A stretch of DNA of 64,000 nt from Molanna angustata. Its lineage: Eukaryota; Arthropoda; Insecta; Trichoptera; Molannidae. Positions 24,536 through 36,569 of this stretch are shown one piece after another. The stretch lies in assembly GCA_963576475.1 (NCBI GenBank), contig OY754984.1, positions 21,849,215 to 21,913,214 of the forward strand, read 5' to 3'. The notes under the pieces were generated by a model. It worked only from the letters and a program-made list of their open reading frames with translations. It had not been told where the DNA came from and did not search any database. Each line of letters starts with the position of its first letter. Within the stretch, counting starts at the first letter, position 1. Both the position numbers and the translations under genes were made by a program.

Positions 24536-27500
24536 ACCATCGGTTAAAAATTAAGTTCAAAATAATGAATTTTTGAATGAAAAAAAGTACATAATATATA
24601 ACAGGTGAGATTTATTAAAGGCAAATATGATTTCATATTGATATTACATGTTTAAAGAGCTTTAACTCATAGTTCATTACTTTTCTGAAAGCAATGTTAT
24701 ATTTCTTCACAATAATATTAGGTCTCAAAACATTCAAAATGCTCTCAAGATCTGGAAAATAAAGCTAATCTATTTTTGTTTAAATAATGTATGCAACATA
24801 AACAATCTACACCAAACTGCAATTAGATTTTGACAACATTAATAGAAAAATACACCATCGGTTAAAAATTAAGTTCATAATAATGAATTTTATAATGAAA
24901 AAAATATATATTTATATAATATATACATTGCAGGTGAAATTTATTTGCAACTTTGACTTCATTATTGATATTACATGTTTAAAGAGCTTTAACTCATAGT
25001 TCATTACTTTTCTGAAAGCAATGTTATATTTCTTCACAATAATATTAGGTCTCAAAACATTCAAAATGCTCTCAAGATCTGGAAAATAAAGCTAATCTAT
25101 TTTTGTTTACATAATGTATGCAACATAAACAATCTACACCAAACTGCAATTAGATTTTGACAACATTAATAGGAAAATACACCATCGGTTAAAAATTAAG
25201 TTCATAATAATGAATTTTAGAATGAAAAAAATATATATTTATATAATATATTATACATTGCAGGTGAAATTTATTTGCAAATTTGACTTCAAATTGATAT
25301 TACATGTTTAAAGAGCTTTAACTCATAGTTCATTACTTTTCTGAAAGCAATGTTATATTTCTTCACAATAATATTAGGTCTCAAAACATTCAAAATGCTC
25401 TCAAGATCTGGAAAATAAAGCTAATCTATTTTTGTTTACATAATGTATGCAACATAAACAATCTACACCAAACTGCAATTAGATTTTGACAACATTAATA
25501 GGAAAATACACCATCGGTTAAAAATTAAGTTCATAATAATGAATTTTAGAATGAAAAAAATATATATTTATATAATATATTATACATTGCAGGTGAAATT
25601 TATTTGCAAATTTGACTTCAAATTGATATTACATGTTTAAAGAGCTTTAACTCATAGTTCATTACTTTTCTGAAAGCAATGTTATATTTCTTCACAATAA
25701 TATTAGGTCTCAAAACATTCAAAATGCTCTCAAGATCTGGAAAATAAAGCTAATCTATTTTTGTTTACATAATGTATGCAACATAAACAATCTACACCAA
25801 ACTGCAATTAGATTTTGACAACATTAATAGGAAAATACACCATCGGTTAAAAATTAAGTTCATAATAATGAATTTTAGAATGAAAAAAATATATATTTAT
25901 ATAATATATTATACATTGCAGGTGAAATTTATTTGCAAATTTGACTTCAAATTGATATTACATGTTTAAAGAGCTTTAACTCATAGTTCATTACTTTTCT
26001 GAAAGCAATGTTATATTTCTTCACAATAATATTAGGTCTCAAAACATTCAAAATGCTCTCAAGATCTGGAAAATAAAGCTAATCTATTTTTGTTTACATA
26101 ATGTATGCAACATAAACAATCTACACCAAACTGCAATTAGATTTTGACAACATTAATAGAAAAATACACCATCGGTTAAAAATTAAGTTCATAATAATGA
26201 ATTTTATAATGAAAAAAATATATATTTATATAATATATACATTGCAGGTGAAATTTATTTGCAACTTTGACTTCATTATTGATATTACATGTTTAAAGAG
26301 CTTTAACTCATAGTTCATTACTTTTCTGAAAGCAATGTTATATTTCTTCACAATAATATTAGGTCTCAAAACATTCAAAATGCTCTCAAGATCTGGAAAA
26401 TAAAGCTAATCTATTTTTGTTTAAATAATGTATGCAACATAAACAATCTACACCAAACTGCAATTAGATTTTGACAACATTAATAGAAAAATACACCATC
26501 GGTTAAAAATTAAGTTCATAATAATGAATTTTATAATGAAAAAAATATATATTTATATAATATATACATTGCAGGTGAAATTTATTTGCAACTTTGACTT
26601 CATTATTGATATTACATGTTTAAAGAGCTTTAACTCATAGTTCATTACTTTTCTGAAAGCAATGTTATATTTCTTCACAATAATATTAGGTCTCAAAACA
26701 TTCAAAATGCTCTCAAGATCTGGAAAATAAAGCTAATCTATTTTTGTTTACATAATGTATGCAACATAAACAATCTACACCAAACTGCAATTAGATTTTG
26801 ACAACATTAATAGGAAAATACACCATCGGTTAAAAATTAAGTTCATAATAATGAATTTTAGAATGAAAAAAATATATATTTATATAATATATTATACATT
26901 GCAGGTGAAATTTATTTGCAAATTTGACTTCAAATTGATATTACATGTTTAAAGAGCTTTAACTCATAGTTCATTACTTTTCTGAAAGCAATGTTATATT
27001 TCTTCACAATAATATTAGGTCTCAAAACATTCAAAATGCTCTCAAGATCTGGAAAATAAAGCTAATCTATTTTTGTTTACATAATGTATGCAACATAAAC
27101 AATCTACACCAAACTGCAATTAGATTTTGACAACATTAATAGGAAAATACACCATCGGTTAAAAATTAAGTTCATAATAATGAATTTTAGAATGAAAAAA
27201 ATATATATTTATATAATATATTATACATTGCAGGTGAAATTTATTTGCAAATTTGACTTCAAATTGATATTACATGTTTAAAGAGCTTTAACTCATAGTT
27301 CATTACTTTTCTGAAAGCAATGTTATATTTCTTCACAATAATATTAGGTCTCAAAACATTCAAAATGCTCTCAAGATCTGGAAAATAAAGCTAATCTATT
27401 TTTGTTTACATAATGTATGCAACATAAACAATCTACACCAAACTGCAATTAGATTTTGACAACATTAATAGGAAAATACACCATCGGTTAAAAATTAAGT

Positions 27501-28356
27501 TCATAATAATGAATTTTAGAATGAAAAAAATATATATTTATATAATATATTATACATTGCAGGTGAAATTTATTTGCAAATTTGACTTCAAATTGATATT
27601 ACATGTTTAAAGAGCTTTAACTCATAGTTCATTACTTTTCTGAAAGCAATGTTATATTTCTTCACAATAATATTAGGTCTCAAAACATTCAAAATGCTCT
27701 CAAGATCTGGAAAATAAAGCTAATCTATTTTTGTTTACATAATGTATGCAACATAAACAATCTACACCAAACTGCAATTAGATTTTGACAACATTAATAG
27801 GAAAATACACCATCGGTTAAAAATTAAGTTCATAATAATGAATTTTAGAATGAAAAAAATATATATTTATATAATATATTATACATTGCAGGTGAAATTT
27901 ATTTGCAAATTTGACTTCAAATTGATATTACATGTTTAAAGAGCTTTAACTCATAGTTCATTACTTTTCTGAAAGCAATGTTATATTTCTTCACAATAAT
28001 ATTAGGTCTCAAAACATTCAAAATGCTCTCAAGATCTGGAAAATAAAGCTAATCTATTTTTGTTTACATAATGTATGCAACATAAACAATCTACACCAAA
28101 CTGCAATTAGATTTTGACAACATTAATAGGAAAATACACCATCGGTTAAAAATTAAGTTCATAATAAGAATTTTTTAATGAAAAAAATATATATTTATAT
28201 AATATACATATACATTGCAGGTGAAATTTATTTGCAAATTTGACTTCATATTGATATTACATGTTTAAAGAGCTTTAACTTATAGTTCATTACTTTTCTG
28301 AAGATAATGTTATATTTTTCTTCACTATAATATTAGGTCTGAAAAAATATATTTTT
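24536..28356. repeat. Satellite array 1: eleven ~327/329-bp units plus a partial
   Basis: Counted at the landmark ACCATCGGTTAAAAATTAAG, units begin at about 24536, 24853, 25180, 25509, 25838, 26167, 26494, 26821, 27150, 27479, 27808 and 28137 (partial). There are two main variants: 329 bp (TTTTAGAATG, CAAATTTGACTTCAAATTG) and 327 bp (TTTTATAATG, CAACTTTGACTTCATTATTG). The first and last units are divergent. There is no frame. Each unit contains CATTGCAGGTGAAATTT, which resembles a splice acceptor followed by a GT. Confidence 0.97.
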
Positions 28357-29160
28357 ATTGGAATTCCTATAGACTGCTACTACTTAATAGACTTAATTGA
28401 AAAACAGACAAGTATTCCTGCTAACCATGTATTAATGTGTTTAAAAAAGATTAGATTGAATAGCTCATTTAGAGAACTCGCTTATGATTTTTCCTTGAAC
28501 TCGACACATGCAAGCAAAATATTTTTAAAAAATGTTCCTGTATTGGCAAGTGTAATGCGTCCTTTTATTGTGCAACTCAATAAAGAAATCACAAAAAGGA
28601 ATTTGCCAATAGCTTTCAGGCACAAGTATCATAATGTGAGTTGCATTATTGACTGCTTAGAAATAGAGGTGCAAAAGCCTTCCAAGACTGTCAATCAAGC
28701 TCTTTCATGGTCGGACTATAAAAAAGCCAACACCATAAAATATCTTGTGGCCTGTACACCAAATGGTTTGGTAAATTATATTTCACCAGGTTATGGAGGG
28801 AGAATAACAGATACATGTTTAGTTGAATCGTGTGATTTTTTAAAGTGTTTGCAACCAGGTATGTGTGTGATGGCTGATAGAGGATTCAAGCATGTAGAGC
28901 TACATTTACGTAAGCAGGGAGTACAACTTGTACGACCTCCGAGTGTTGTTACTGGAGCCAAACTCTCAAAAAATGAAGCAAGGGAAACTAAAAAAATTGC
29001 CAGTTTGCGAATACATATCGAGAGAGTAATACGCCGCCTACGAGAATTTGCCATGTTAAAGCCTCATGCATGTTTAAACCATAATTTAGTCAAATTACTT
29101 GATGATATTATTACAATTGCCTGTGGTTTAATAAATTTGCAAGATTCTCTTATAAAGTAA
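28357..29160 (+). pseudogene. Transposase C-terminal half, duplicated and headless
   Basis: This matches 22401-23204 at every position I compared and reads openly to the same stop, retaining the helix-turn-helix region and the D, D and E catalytic positions. It has no THAP exons; upstream is satellite DNA. Its first ATG-initiated frame begins at 28435. If transcribed and spliced from the array (whose units contain AG acceptor-like sites) it could give a catalytic-domain-only protein, but nothing shows that this happens. I call it a truncated duplicate. Confidence 0.9.
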
Positions 29161-30491
29161 ATAAAACTACTAAATTTCTTATTCAATACAAATTTATTTC
29201 ATTTTTTTCTATTGTTTTTTTATATTATTTAAAAAAATATACTACAAGGTAAATTAATCAATGATTTAAAAGAAAAGTCACATATTTATTGAGCTCATAC
29301 ATCTGTTTTATTATACAGAACTAAAAAACGCTACATCTATAATAGTTATACAGAAAATCACAAAAATCTGGGCTAAGTCAAAAAATGCAGGAGGAAAATA
29401 AGCAATGTACACTGGTACTTGTTTTTTTAATTTTCATTATATTTAATCAGGGGGAAGTATTTGTGAGTTTTAATTTAGTAACACTGCTACCTAAAAAATA
29501 AAAATAATTACACCAATATATCCTTTTGATTTCATCTTATCGTGTGAAATAGCTTTCAGTGTAGAGTTATAATTAGTAAACCTGTCATTATTGCATCCAG
29601 TTTCTTGTCTTGGCCAAATGGATCCACGTCCATTGTCAGAGTGATTAAATTATTTTTTGTATTAATAACAACATTTGTCATTAATATTAATATACTCTTT
29701 TACTGTCATTATTTCTTGTATTTATAATTTGTGCTATTATTTTCCATCATAATAAAAACTCTTTCTACATTTCTATTTTTACTGAAAACTTGTTGGGTGC
29801 GTGTTAAATTAATATTTGACATAGTACCTGTTATTTACCAGAGAAGCAATATAAAATAAAATAAATTAAATTTTTATTACTTGCATTTATAACTTGTATT
29901 TGTCATAATTATTAATGTGCTCTGTTTTACAGTTCTATTTTTACAAATAATTATTTATTGTATTTATTACTTGTGCTACTGTTATTTGTCATAATTAATA
30001 ATGGGCCTTTTTTACGTTTCAATTTTACTGTCGATTGTTTTTTTTTTGCTTCACAACTTGTCGCTAAAAATATGCTTTTATTTACTTTACTATTTTTACT
30101 GTGAATAACTTTTATGTATTTTATAACTATGCGTTTATTTTCATAATCAATGTTATGCTCAAATTTGAATCTATAATATTATATATTTTTTAAATAGCTA
30201 ATTGTATTTATTCTCTTTCATTCCTATATTTGTCTCTACATATATTTTTAATTGTGTGCTTTTATGTGTTTTTGGTATTTGACATACATATTTGTGTTTT
30301 TGGTATTTGACATACATATTTGAATTGTTATCTTTTTTATTAATATATTTATAAATAAAAAAAAAATACATATTTAAACCTGTTCTAAAGATAATATATC
30401 ATGTTTGTATTTTATTCCTTACCCATAGGTAAATATAACTAACTACATGCATATACAACAAGAATTTCTTGTCCTTTGACAACATTTATAT

Positions 30492-32345
30492 ACCATCGGT
30501 TAAAAATTAAGTTCAAAATAATGAATTTTTGAATGAAAAAAAGTACATAATATATAACAGGTGAGATTTATTAAAGGCAAATATGATTTCATATTGATAT
30601 TACATGTTTAAAGAGCTTTAACTCATAGTTCATTACTTTTCTGAAAGCAATGTTATATTTCTTCACAATAATATTAGGTCTCAAAACATTCAAAATGCTC
30701 TCAAGATCTGGAAAATAAAGCTAATCTATTTTTGTTTAAATAATGTATGCAACATAAACAATCTACACCAAACTGCAATTAGATTTTGACAACATTAATA
30801 GAAAAATACACCATCGGTTAAAAATTAAGTTCATAATAATGAATTTTATAATGAAAAAAATATATATTTATATAATATATACATTGCAGGTGAAATTTAT
30901 TTGCAACTTTGACTTCATTATTGATATTACATGTTTAAAGAGCTTTAACTCATAGTTCATTACTTTTCTGAAAGCAATGTTATATTTCTTCACAATAATA
31001 TTAGGTCTCAAAACATTCAAAATGCTCTCAAGATCTGGAAAATAAAGCTAATCTATTTTTGTTTACATAATGTATGCAACATAAACAATCTACACCAAAC
31101 TGCAATTAGATTTTGACAACATTAATAGGAAAATACACCATCGGTTAAAAATTAAGTTCATAATAATGAATTTTAGAATGAAAAAAATATATATTTATAT
31201 AATATATTATACATTGCAGGTGAAATTTATTTGCAAATTTGACTTCAAATTGATATTACATGTTTAAAGAGCTTTAACTCATAGTTCATTACTTTTCTGA
31301 AAGCAATGTTATATTTCTTCACAATAATATTAGGTCTCAAAACATTCAAAATGCTCTCAAGATCTGGAAAATAAAGCTAATCTATTTTTGTTTACATAAT
31401 GTATGCAACATAAACAATCTACACCAAACTGCAATTAGATTTTGACAACATTAATAGGAAAATACACCATCGGTTAAAAATTAAGTTCATAATAATGAAT
31501 TTTAGAATGAAAAAAATATATATTTATATAATATATTATACATTGCAGGTGAAATTTATTTGCAAATTTGACTTCAAATTGATATTACATGTTTAAAGAG
31601 CTTTAACTCATAGTTCATTACTTTTCTGAAAGCAATGTTATATTTCTTCACAATAATATTAGGTCTCAAAACATTCAAAATGCTCTCAAGATCTGGAAAA
31701 TAAAGCTAATCTATTTTTGTTTACATAATGTATGCAACATAAACAATCTACACCAAACTGCAATTAGATTTTGACAACATTAATAGGAAAATACACCATC
31801 GGTTAAAAATTAAGTTCATAATAATGAATTTTAGAATGAAAAAAATATATATTTATATAATATATTATACATTGCAGGTGAAATTTATTTGCAAATTTGA
31901 CTTCAAATTGATATTACATGTTTAAAGAGCTTTAACTCATAGTTCATTACTTTTCTGAAAGCAATGTTATATTTCTTCACAATAATATTAGGTCTCAAAA
32001 CATTCAAAATGCTCTCAAGATCTGGAAAATAAAGCTAATCTATTTTTGTTTACATAATGTATGCAACATAAACAATCTACACCAAACTGCAATTAGATTT
32101 TGACAACATTAATAGGAAAATACACCATCGGTTAAAAATTAAGTTCATAATAAGAATTTTTTAATGAAAAAAATATATATTTATATAATATACATATACA
32201 TTGCAGGTGAAATTTATTTGCAAATTTGACTTCATATTGATATTACATGTTTAAAGAGCTTTAACTTATAGTTCATTACTTTTCTGAAGATAATGTTATA
32301 TTTTTCTTCACTATAATATTAGGTCTGAAAAAATATATTTTTATT
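30492..32345. repeat. Satellite array 2: five ~327/329-bp units plus a partial
   Basis: Units begin at about 30492, 30809, 31136, 31465, 31794 and 32123 (partial). The variant order is divergent first unit, one 327-bp unit, three 329-bp units, divergent last unit. Array 1 has the same ends but extra internal units, consistent with expansion by unequal exchange. Confidence 0.97.
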
Positions 32346-32365
32346 CATTTCTGAATTTTATTTAC

Positions 32366-34130
32366 CTATAATACACTTTGGTACAACAATGGATATATAT
32401 GAACTTTCCATAATGATGATAAAGTTTCAATGAAATCACACACGTATTCTTCATCATATATCACACACAAAATTTCTACATTCTTTGTTTCGGTGTAGTT
32501 ATAATCAGCTACACAAAAGTAACCTTTTTGATGTCCGGTCAAATACATCTGTATTTGCATCTGTGCATTATATTTTTGTGTAGGTTTACCATCTTTAATA
32601 TAATTTTGATGGGTCATTGCACTCATGGGACACTTAATTTCAATAATACCATCTTCGCAGATTCCATCGGGTGATCCTGCTATCATTGGGTACTTTTTAG
32701 AAAGCATAAGACCACTCTTGTTTATTTTTTTTCCCAGTTTAATGGAGACAGTTCTGCGCACTTCATCTTCTAATATTCTCCCACGTTTCATAGCTGGTGT
32801 ATCTGGAATTTTTCCTCCCATAATTAAGGACACAAGCGTTCCATCATATGTTTAACAACGACTGAATTCAAATGCTCGAGATGCTGTTATTCTTCCATAC
32901 CTTAACTCATACCAAATACTGTTTTGGTGTTGTCCTCTGGTCACCTCTTCAATCTTAGCAATAAGTTCGTCTGTCAGAATTAGCTTCTCCAAAAATGTAT
33001 CACAACATTTCTCTTTGTGTTCAAGTACCAGTTGATGCATAGATAAACTTTTTACTTCTTCAACAATATACTCTGGTTGATATTTGAACAACTCACAGTT
33101 ATCGATATTTCTTTTTTTTCCAATCTCTAAAAATTTCTTTAGTACCTTGGTATTCGATGGCAAGCTAGGACTTCCGTTTGATAGGTCTTTGGCTGTCATA
33201 AATTTCAGACTAGTGCCAACCCTAGACAGTTTTGATTTCGTCCAGTAACATTCTACGGAAGTACAGGACGGCTCTTCACTCCTGCGATGAATCCACATGA
33301 GGAATGCTACGGCATGCTTACAGCCCCCTTGAGAAGCAATACAATCATGACATTTTGAAGAAATGATTTCTTCTTCTTCTTCATCCACAATCAATGTCAC
33401 TGCATATAACTTAGCGCGAACCTTATGTTCTGGGCAAATTTGACATTTCACTGTACACATTTTTCCATCTCGTCTAAGTTGTACATAACTTATAGCGTCA
33501 TCACCATAAGAAGGCCGTGAGGACCTAAAAATAAAATCAATAAGTGAGCAGTTATGTAGATATTCGTGTTATACAACATAATCTTAATCTATAGGTACTC
33601 GGGGCAAGCATGATGACTGTTTTGTTTAAACTGTAATGTTTTTCGTAATTTTTGACAGTTAAGCGTGGAATGACAAATGCGGTATTTTATTAATTACGCT
33701 TTTACAATGAAGTACTGATGAAGTATTTGTTCCCCCACGCTTTGCTGCCAATATTATAATTCATTTACCATTAATTAGGTAATAAGCATATTATAGAGAA
33801 CTTCATGAATGTCCAAACGTCAAAACAAGCCATCATACGACGTTTCCCGTGTATGCTTTTAACTTATGAACACATAATGTAGAGAAAAAGGTGCATATTT
33901 TATCGATTTTCGAAATGTTAAATTATGGATAAATAAAGTACTTACAGGTGCATATTTTATCGATTTTCGAGATGTTAAATTATAGATAAATAAAGTACTT
34001 ACATGGAAGTTTTTACGTTTCGAAATTCTGACGAGCAAAAGTCTTTGTTCGACGCAAAGAAATTTCCGACCATCAAAAGATCCATTCTCGGCAAATTTGA
34101 ACTATTTGCTTTGATGAATCCTTGTTCCAT
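32366..34130 (-). pseudogene. SWIM-YqaJ nuclease of the ISL2EU-like element, one in-frame stop
   Basis: A minus-strand gene in two exons, 34130-34003 and 33524-32366 (GT-AG intron of 478 bp; the split codon gives Met). It would encode ~428 residues. A SWIM-type zinc finger lies at about 101-113 (CHDC, six residues, CKH). A YqaJ / lambda-exonuclease-like domain follows from ~245 (WYELRYGRITASRAF) with E~295 (GRILEDE), SPDG at ~327-330, EIKCP at ~338-342 and AQMQIQMYL. Such nucleases accompany THAP transposases in this group and presumably process DNA during transposition (inference). A TAA at 32854-32852 interrupts the domain; frame and similarity continue after it, so it looks like a single point mutation. 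Stop readthrough is a less likely alternative. AATAAA signals lie just past the gene end. Confidence 0.88.
33527..34002 (-). other. Intron of the YqaJ gene, with a 57-bp tandem duplication
   Basis: The stretch GGTGCATATTTTATCGATTT through AAAGTACTTAC occurs twice (from 33890 and 33947), duplicating the 5' splice-site neighbourhood. A motif GCATGATGACTGTTTTG near 33608 and an inverted look-alike near 33830 resemble the element's own terminal repeat and may mark a nested relative. Confidence 0.6.
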
Positions 34131-34497
34131 TGCTATTTTATTGTTTTAATTACACACTTAAAATCCCGATTAAATATTACATACACCGATAACACCAAAA
34201 TAAACACAGGCCAGACCGACAGTGAATGCGTATATTGCCATAGAACACAGCAAGTTTACTTCTATATTATCTGTAGAACACAGTAAGAAGACGTGAACCT
34301 ACAATATCGTGACGTCATGCTCTCTGATTCGCTCTGATTGGCGTTTCTCATAAAATGGCGGACTATAATATTTTGTATTTTTATTTTAATAATATTAATA
34401 TTATTCACTCTTTTAAAATGAAAATAAATACATTTTTATAAATCTTTATAACCTATTTTATTTTTTAAAATCATAATGTCAATGATTTTTTCTTACT

Positions 34498-34509
34498 GTC
34501 ATCACGCCT
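34498..34509 (-). repeat. Right terminal inverted repeat of the ISL2EU-like element
   Basis: GTCATCACGCCT, the complement of AGGCGTGATGAC. It is followed by the second AT duplication and the resumed BEL LTR. Confidence 0.88.
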
Positions 34510-34511
34510 AT

Positions 34512-34711
34512 TGTCACTTGTCAAAATAATTTTGGGTGACAATAAGTGTCAAGTGAAATTAACCAGTACAAGTTTGAAGACCACTGCGTGTGGATGTGTG
34601 TAAAATAAAAAATAATCAGTGAACCAGGAATATAGAAGCATCGGTGAGATCGTTTAAAAATACAGTCCACTACCTTCCATCTCTAATACCCATCACCTGA
34701 TGTTTTCTACA
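34512..34711 (+). repeat. BEL 3' LTR, right piece
   Basis: It resumes at TGTCACTTGTCAAAATAA exactly where the 5' LTR continues and ends TTTTCTACA. Relative to the 5' LTR it has a ~7-bp insertion (GGAATAT) and a 2-bp insertion, plus a few substitutions. Confidence 0.95.
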
Positions 34712-34716
34712 TATTA
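34712..34716. repeat. Right target-site duplication of the BEL element (TATTA)
   Basis: It is identical to 13730-13734. Confidence 0.95.
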
Positions 34717-35100
34717 TATATTTCTTATGCACGAAGTATTATAGAATTCGGATCTATGGAATCCATACTATAATATACACATACTCCGAATAGAACGAAT
34801 TCAATATAAGTTTTTAAAATGCATCAACTATCGTACGAGGGATAGATTTCCCTGCAGCAATTTATTATAAAATCGGAACTTTGAAAGATTATCGAATGCT
34901 CACTATGCTCAGTGAAGCCACATTTCTATATAAAATAATACATAATTTAATAGACTGACATGACCTTTCTGGGCTTTCTGAGCGAGTTCAATAATTTAAT
35001 AGTAAGAAAAATGGTACATTTTCAATTACACATTTTCGTACATATATTGGTAAGAACGAATCGATTCGAAGAATTTGCTCAAACAACAATACTTTCTTTG
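34717..35100 (+). mobile_element. Decayed LINE reverse transcriptase, piece 3 of 3
   Basis: With BEL and one duplication removed, the frame from 13734 runs straight on: LMHEVL, stop, NSDLWNPYYNIHI, RIERIQYKFLKCINYRT. Further on [10 protein letters not shown] and [17 protein letters not shown] match the C-terminal tail of Jockey/CR1-type RTs. Several stops show it was already dead or has decayed since. Confidence 0.83.
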
Positions 35101-35103
35101 GCA

Positions 35104-35304
<201 letters not shown>

Positions 35305-35429
35305 ATTAAAAATTGACCTCTTCATAAATGTAAGGATATATTTATTAGAGTATTTATGATGTCAAAAAAAAAACTCCTCACATCATCCTTTCATCCATCT
35401 TTCCTTCTGCTCTTTTTTCCATTTTTTGA

Positions 35430-35600
35430 CAGACCAAAAATAATATTCACGGGTGTAAGAGATGGAGTGAATAGTAGGGGTCGCCCCAGAAAGGGATGGC
35501 ATTACCATGTGAATGATATTTTGAAAGAAGGAAACATAAGAAACTTGAACAAACGACGACCATATATGAGACGATGCATGGATGTATTGGTTAATTGAGA
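35430..35600 (+). mobile_element. Fragment of an RTE-type LINE C-terminus
   Basis: The frame reads NSRGRPRKGWHYHVNDILKE and ends MRRCMDVLVN before a stop. The GRPRKxW motif with following helices is typical of the C-terminal end of insect endonuclease-reverse transcriptases of RTE-like type. Only about 55 codons survive. Confidence 0.65.
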
Positions 35601-35855
35601 GCAACAAATAAACTGAATCCAATCAAAGATCTAGAAAAAAATTGGCGCAGTACAAATAAAATAGTTCAACCCTTGATGTGAGAAATACAGGATAAACCTG
35701 AACAACGGTGAAATGTAGAATATTCAAGAAGGGTATGTGTGAACAATGAGTTAGGTACAAATAATATGTGTGTGTGGGTTCGGTAACGAGTGGCGGTCGA
35801 GTGGAGAAATGTCTGGGGGTGCAAATACATAATAATGCATAATGACCACTTCTAG

Positions 35856-36222
35856 ACTATTGATACTATGAGGGTCATTCAGACCCAGAGCTGACGGTTC
35901 AAGGATTAAAATATCATTGTTAATGTTGTGTCTTTAAGAATTTATACATGCATTCTGACATGTCGTGTTCCTGTAGATACTACGAGGGTCATTCTGACCC
36001 AGAGCTGAAGGTTCAAGGGTTAAAATATCATTGGAAATGTTGTCTTTATCATACATAAATACAACATTCATACTGACATGCCGTGTCCCTATTGATAATA
36101 TGAGGGTCATTCTGACCCAGAGCTGACGATTCGAGGGTTAAAATATGATTGTTAATGTTGTGTCTCTATAATTTATACATACATACAACATGCCAACTAA
36201 CATGCCGCGTCCCTATTGGGCT
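35856..36222. repeat. Three tandem units of a piggyBac-like terminal repeat
   Basis: Units of about 114-118 bp start with GAGGGTCATT at 35870, 35984 and 36102. Read on the minus strand, unit 2 contains TTAACCCTTGAACC followed by GGGTCAGAATGACCC: a TTAA target site, a CCC start and a palindrome, as at ends of piggyBac-like elements. Unit 1 has the TTAA destroyed; unit 3 differs slightly. There is no transposase nearby. Confidence 0.6.
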
Positions 36223-36569
36223 GAGTTCCAAACACCATTAAGCATTGAAAACATTCATAACTTCTTTTACAACGTCTCATACATGTTCGCTGAATGATCA
36301 GGCTCTAATTTTCATTTTTTTTTTTAAAAAAATTTACACGGTATTGCTACTATTTTCTGGGTAAACTTTTTTTTCACTTCATATTTATATATTATATTGC
36401 TCAGTCGTAAATCGCTTGTTCTTTTAATATGCTCAGACCACCTCAAAGCATTATCTTTCAGGTCTATTAAATTTATAATACGCTTCTTTCTTGTAATCTC
36501 TACTAATGTCCACATTTTCATACATCGTTCTGTCGCATGATTTTAGGCAAACAACTTGAGAAATCAACC

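Larger units (their letters stand above)
22401..28356. repeat. Large internal duplication, first copy
   Basis: This block starts inside transposase exon 5 and includes the transposase C-terminal half, ~1.3 kb of AT-rich 3' sequence and satellite array 1. Its first ~2.7 kb recur at a fixed +5956 offset in the second copy (28357-32345), with no difference in the stretches I compared. The join lies at TTTTTATT, where the array end meets ATTGGAATTCC, suggesting microhomology-mediated tandem duplication or unequal exchange. Confidence 0.92.
28357..32345. repeat. Large internal duplication, second copy
   Basis: It repeats 22401 onward at offset +5956 and is shorter only because its satellite array has fewer units. 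After it, sequence continues into the 3' flank of the YqaJ gene, so the array end next to YqaJ is probably the original one. Near-identity implies recent duplication, or less likely an assembly error. Confidence 0.92.
19733..34509. mobile_element. ISL2EU-like DNA transposon (PIF/Harbinger-related), 14.8 kb
   Basis: It is inserted in the BEL 3' LTR with a 2-bp AT duplication (19731-19732 and 34510-34511). Ends are inverted: left AGGCATGATGAC, right complement AGGCGTGATGAC (11 of 12 match). It encodes a five-exon THAP-DDE transposase on the plus strand and a two-exon SWIM-YqaJ nuclease on the minus strand, convergent. AT duplications plus a THAP-DDE4 transposase with a YqaJ partner are, to my knowledge, the ISL2EU hallmarks. 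It is unusually long: ~4 kb is a second copy of a segment starting inside the transposase gene, and two satellite arrays take ~5.7 kb. Without these it would be about 5-7 kb. Confidence 0.9.
13735..34711 (+). mobile_element. BEL/Pao LTR retrotransposon, split in its 3' LTR by a DNA transposon
   Basis: It is bounded by LTRs starting TGTAGAAG and ending TTTTCTACA, with TATTA duplications on both sides. The polyprotein region (14295-19330) has the BEL order gag, protease, RT, RNase H, integrase, C-terminal domain. Without the 14.8-kb insert at 19733-34509 plus its 2-bp duplication, the element would be about 6.2 kb, typical of the group. The LTRs differ by a few substitutions and small indels, so integration is fairly recent. 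One frameshift near 16602 breaks the polyprotein. Confidence 0.96.

Noticed and set aside
32366..33460. Bacterial or phage recombinase contamination (YqaJ)
   Set aside because: The gene has a spliced upstream exon and a SWIM finger, and sits inside transposon ends with target duplication.
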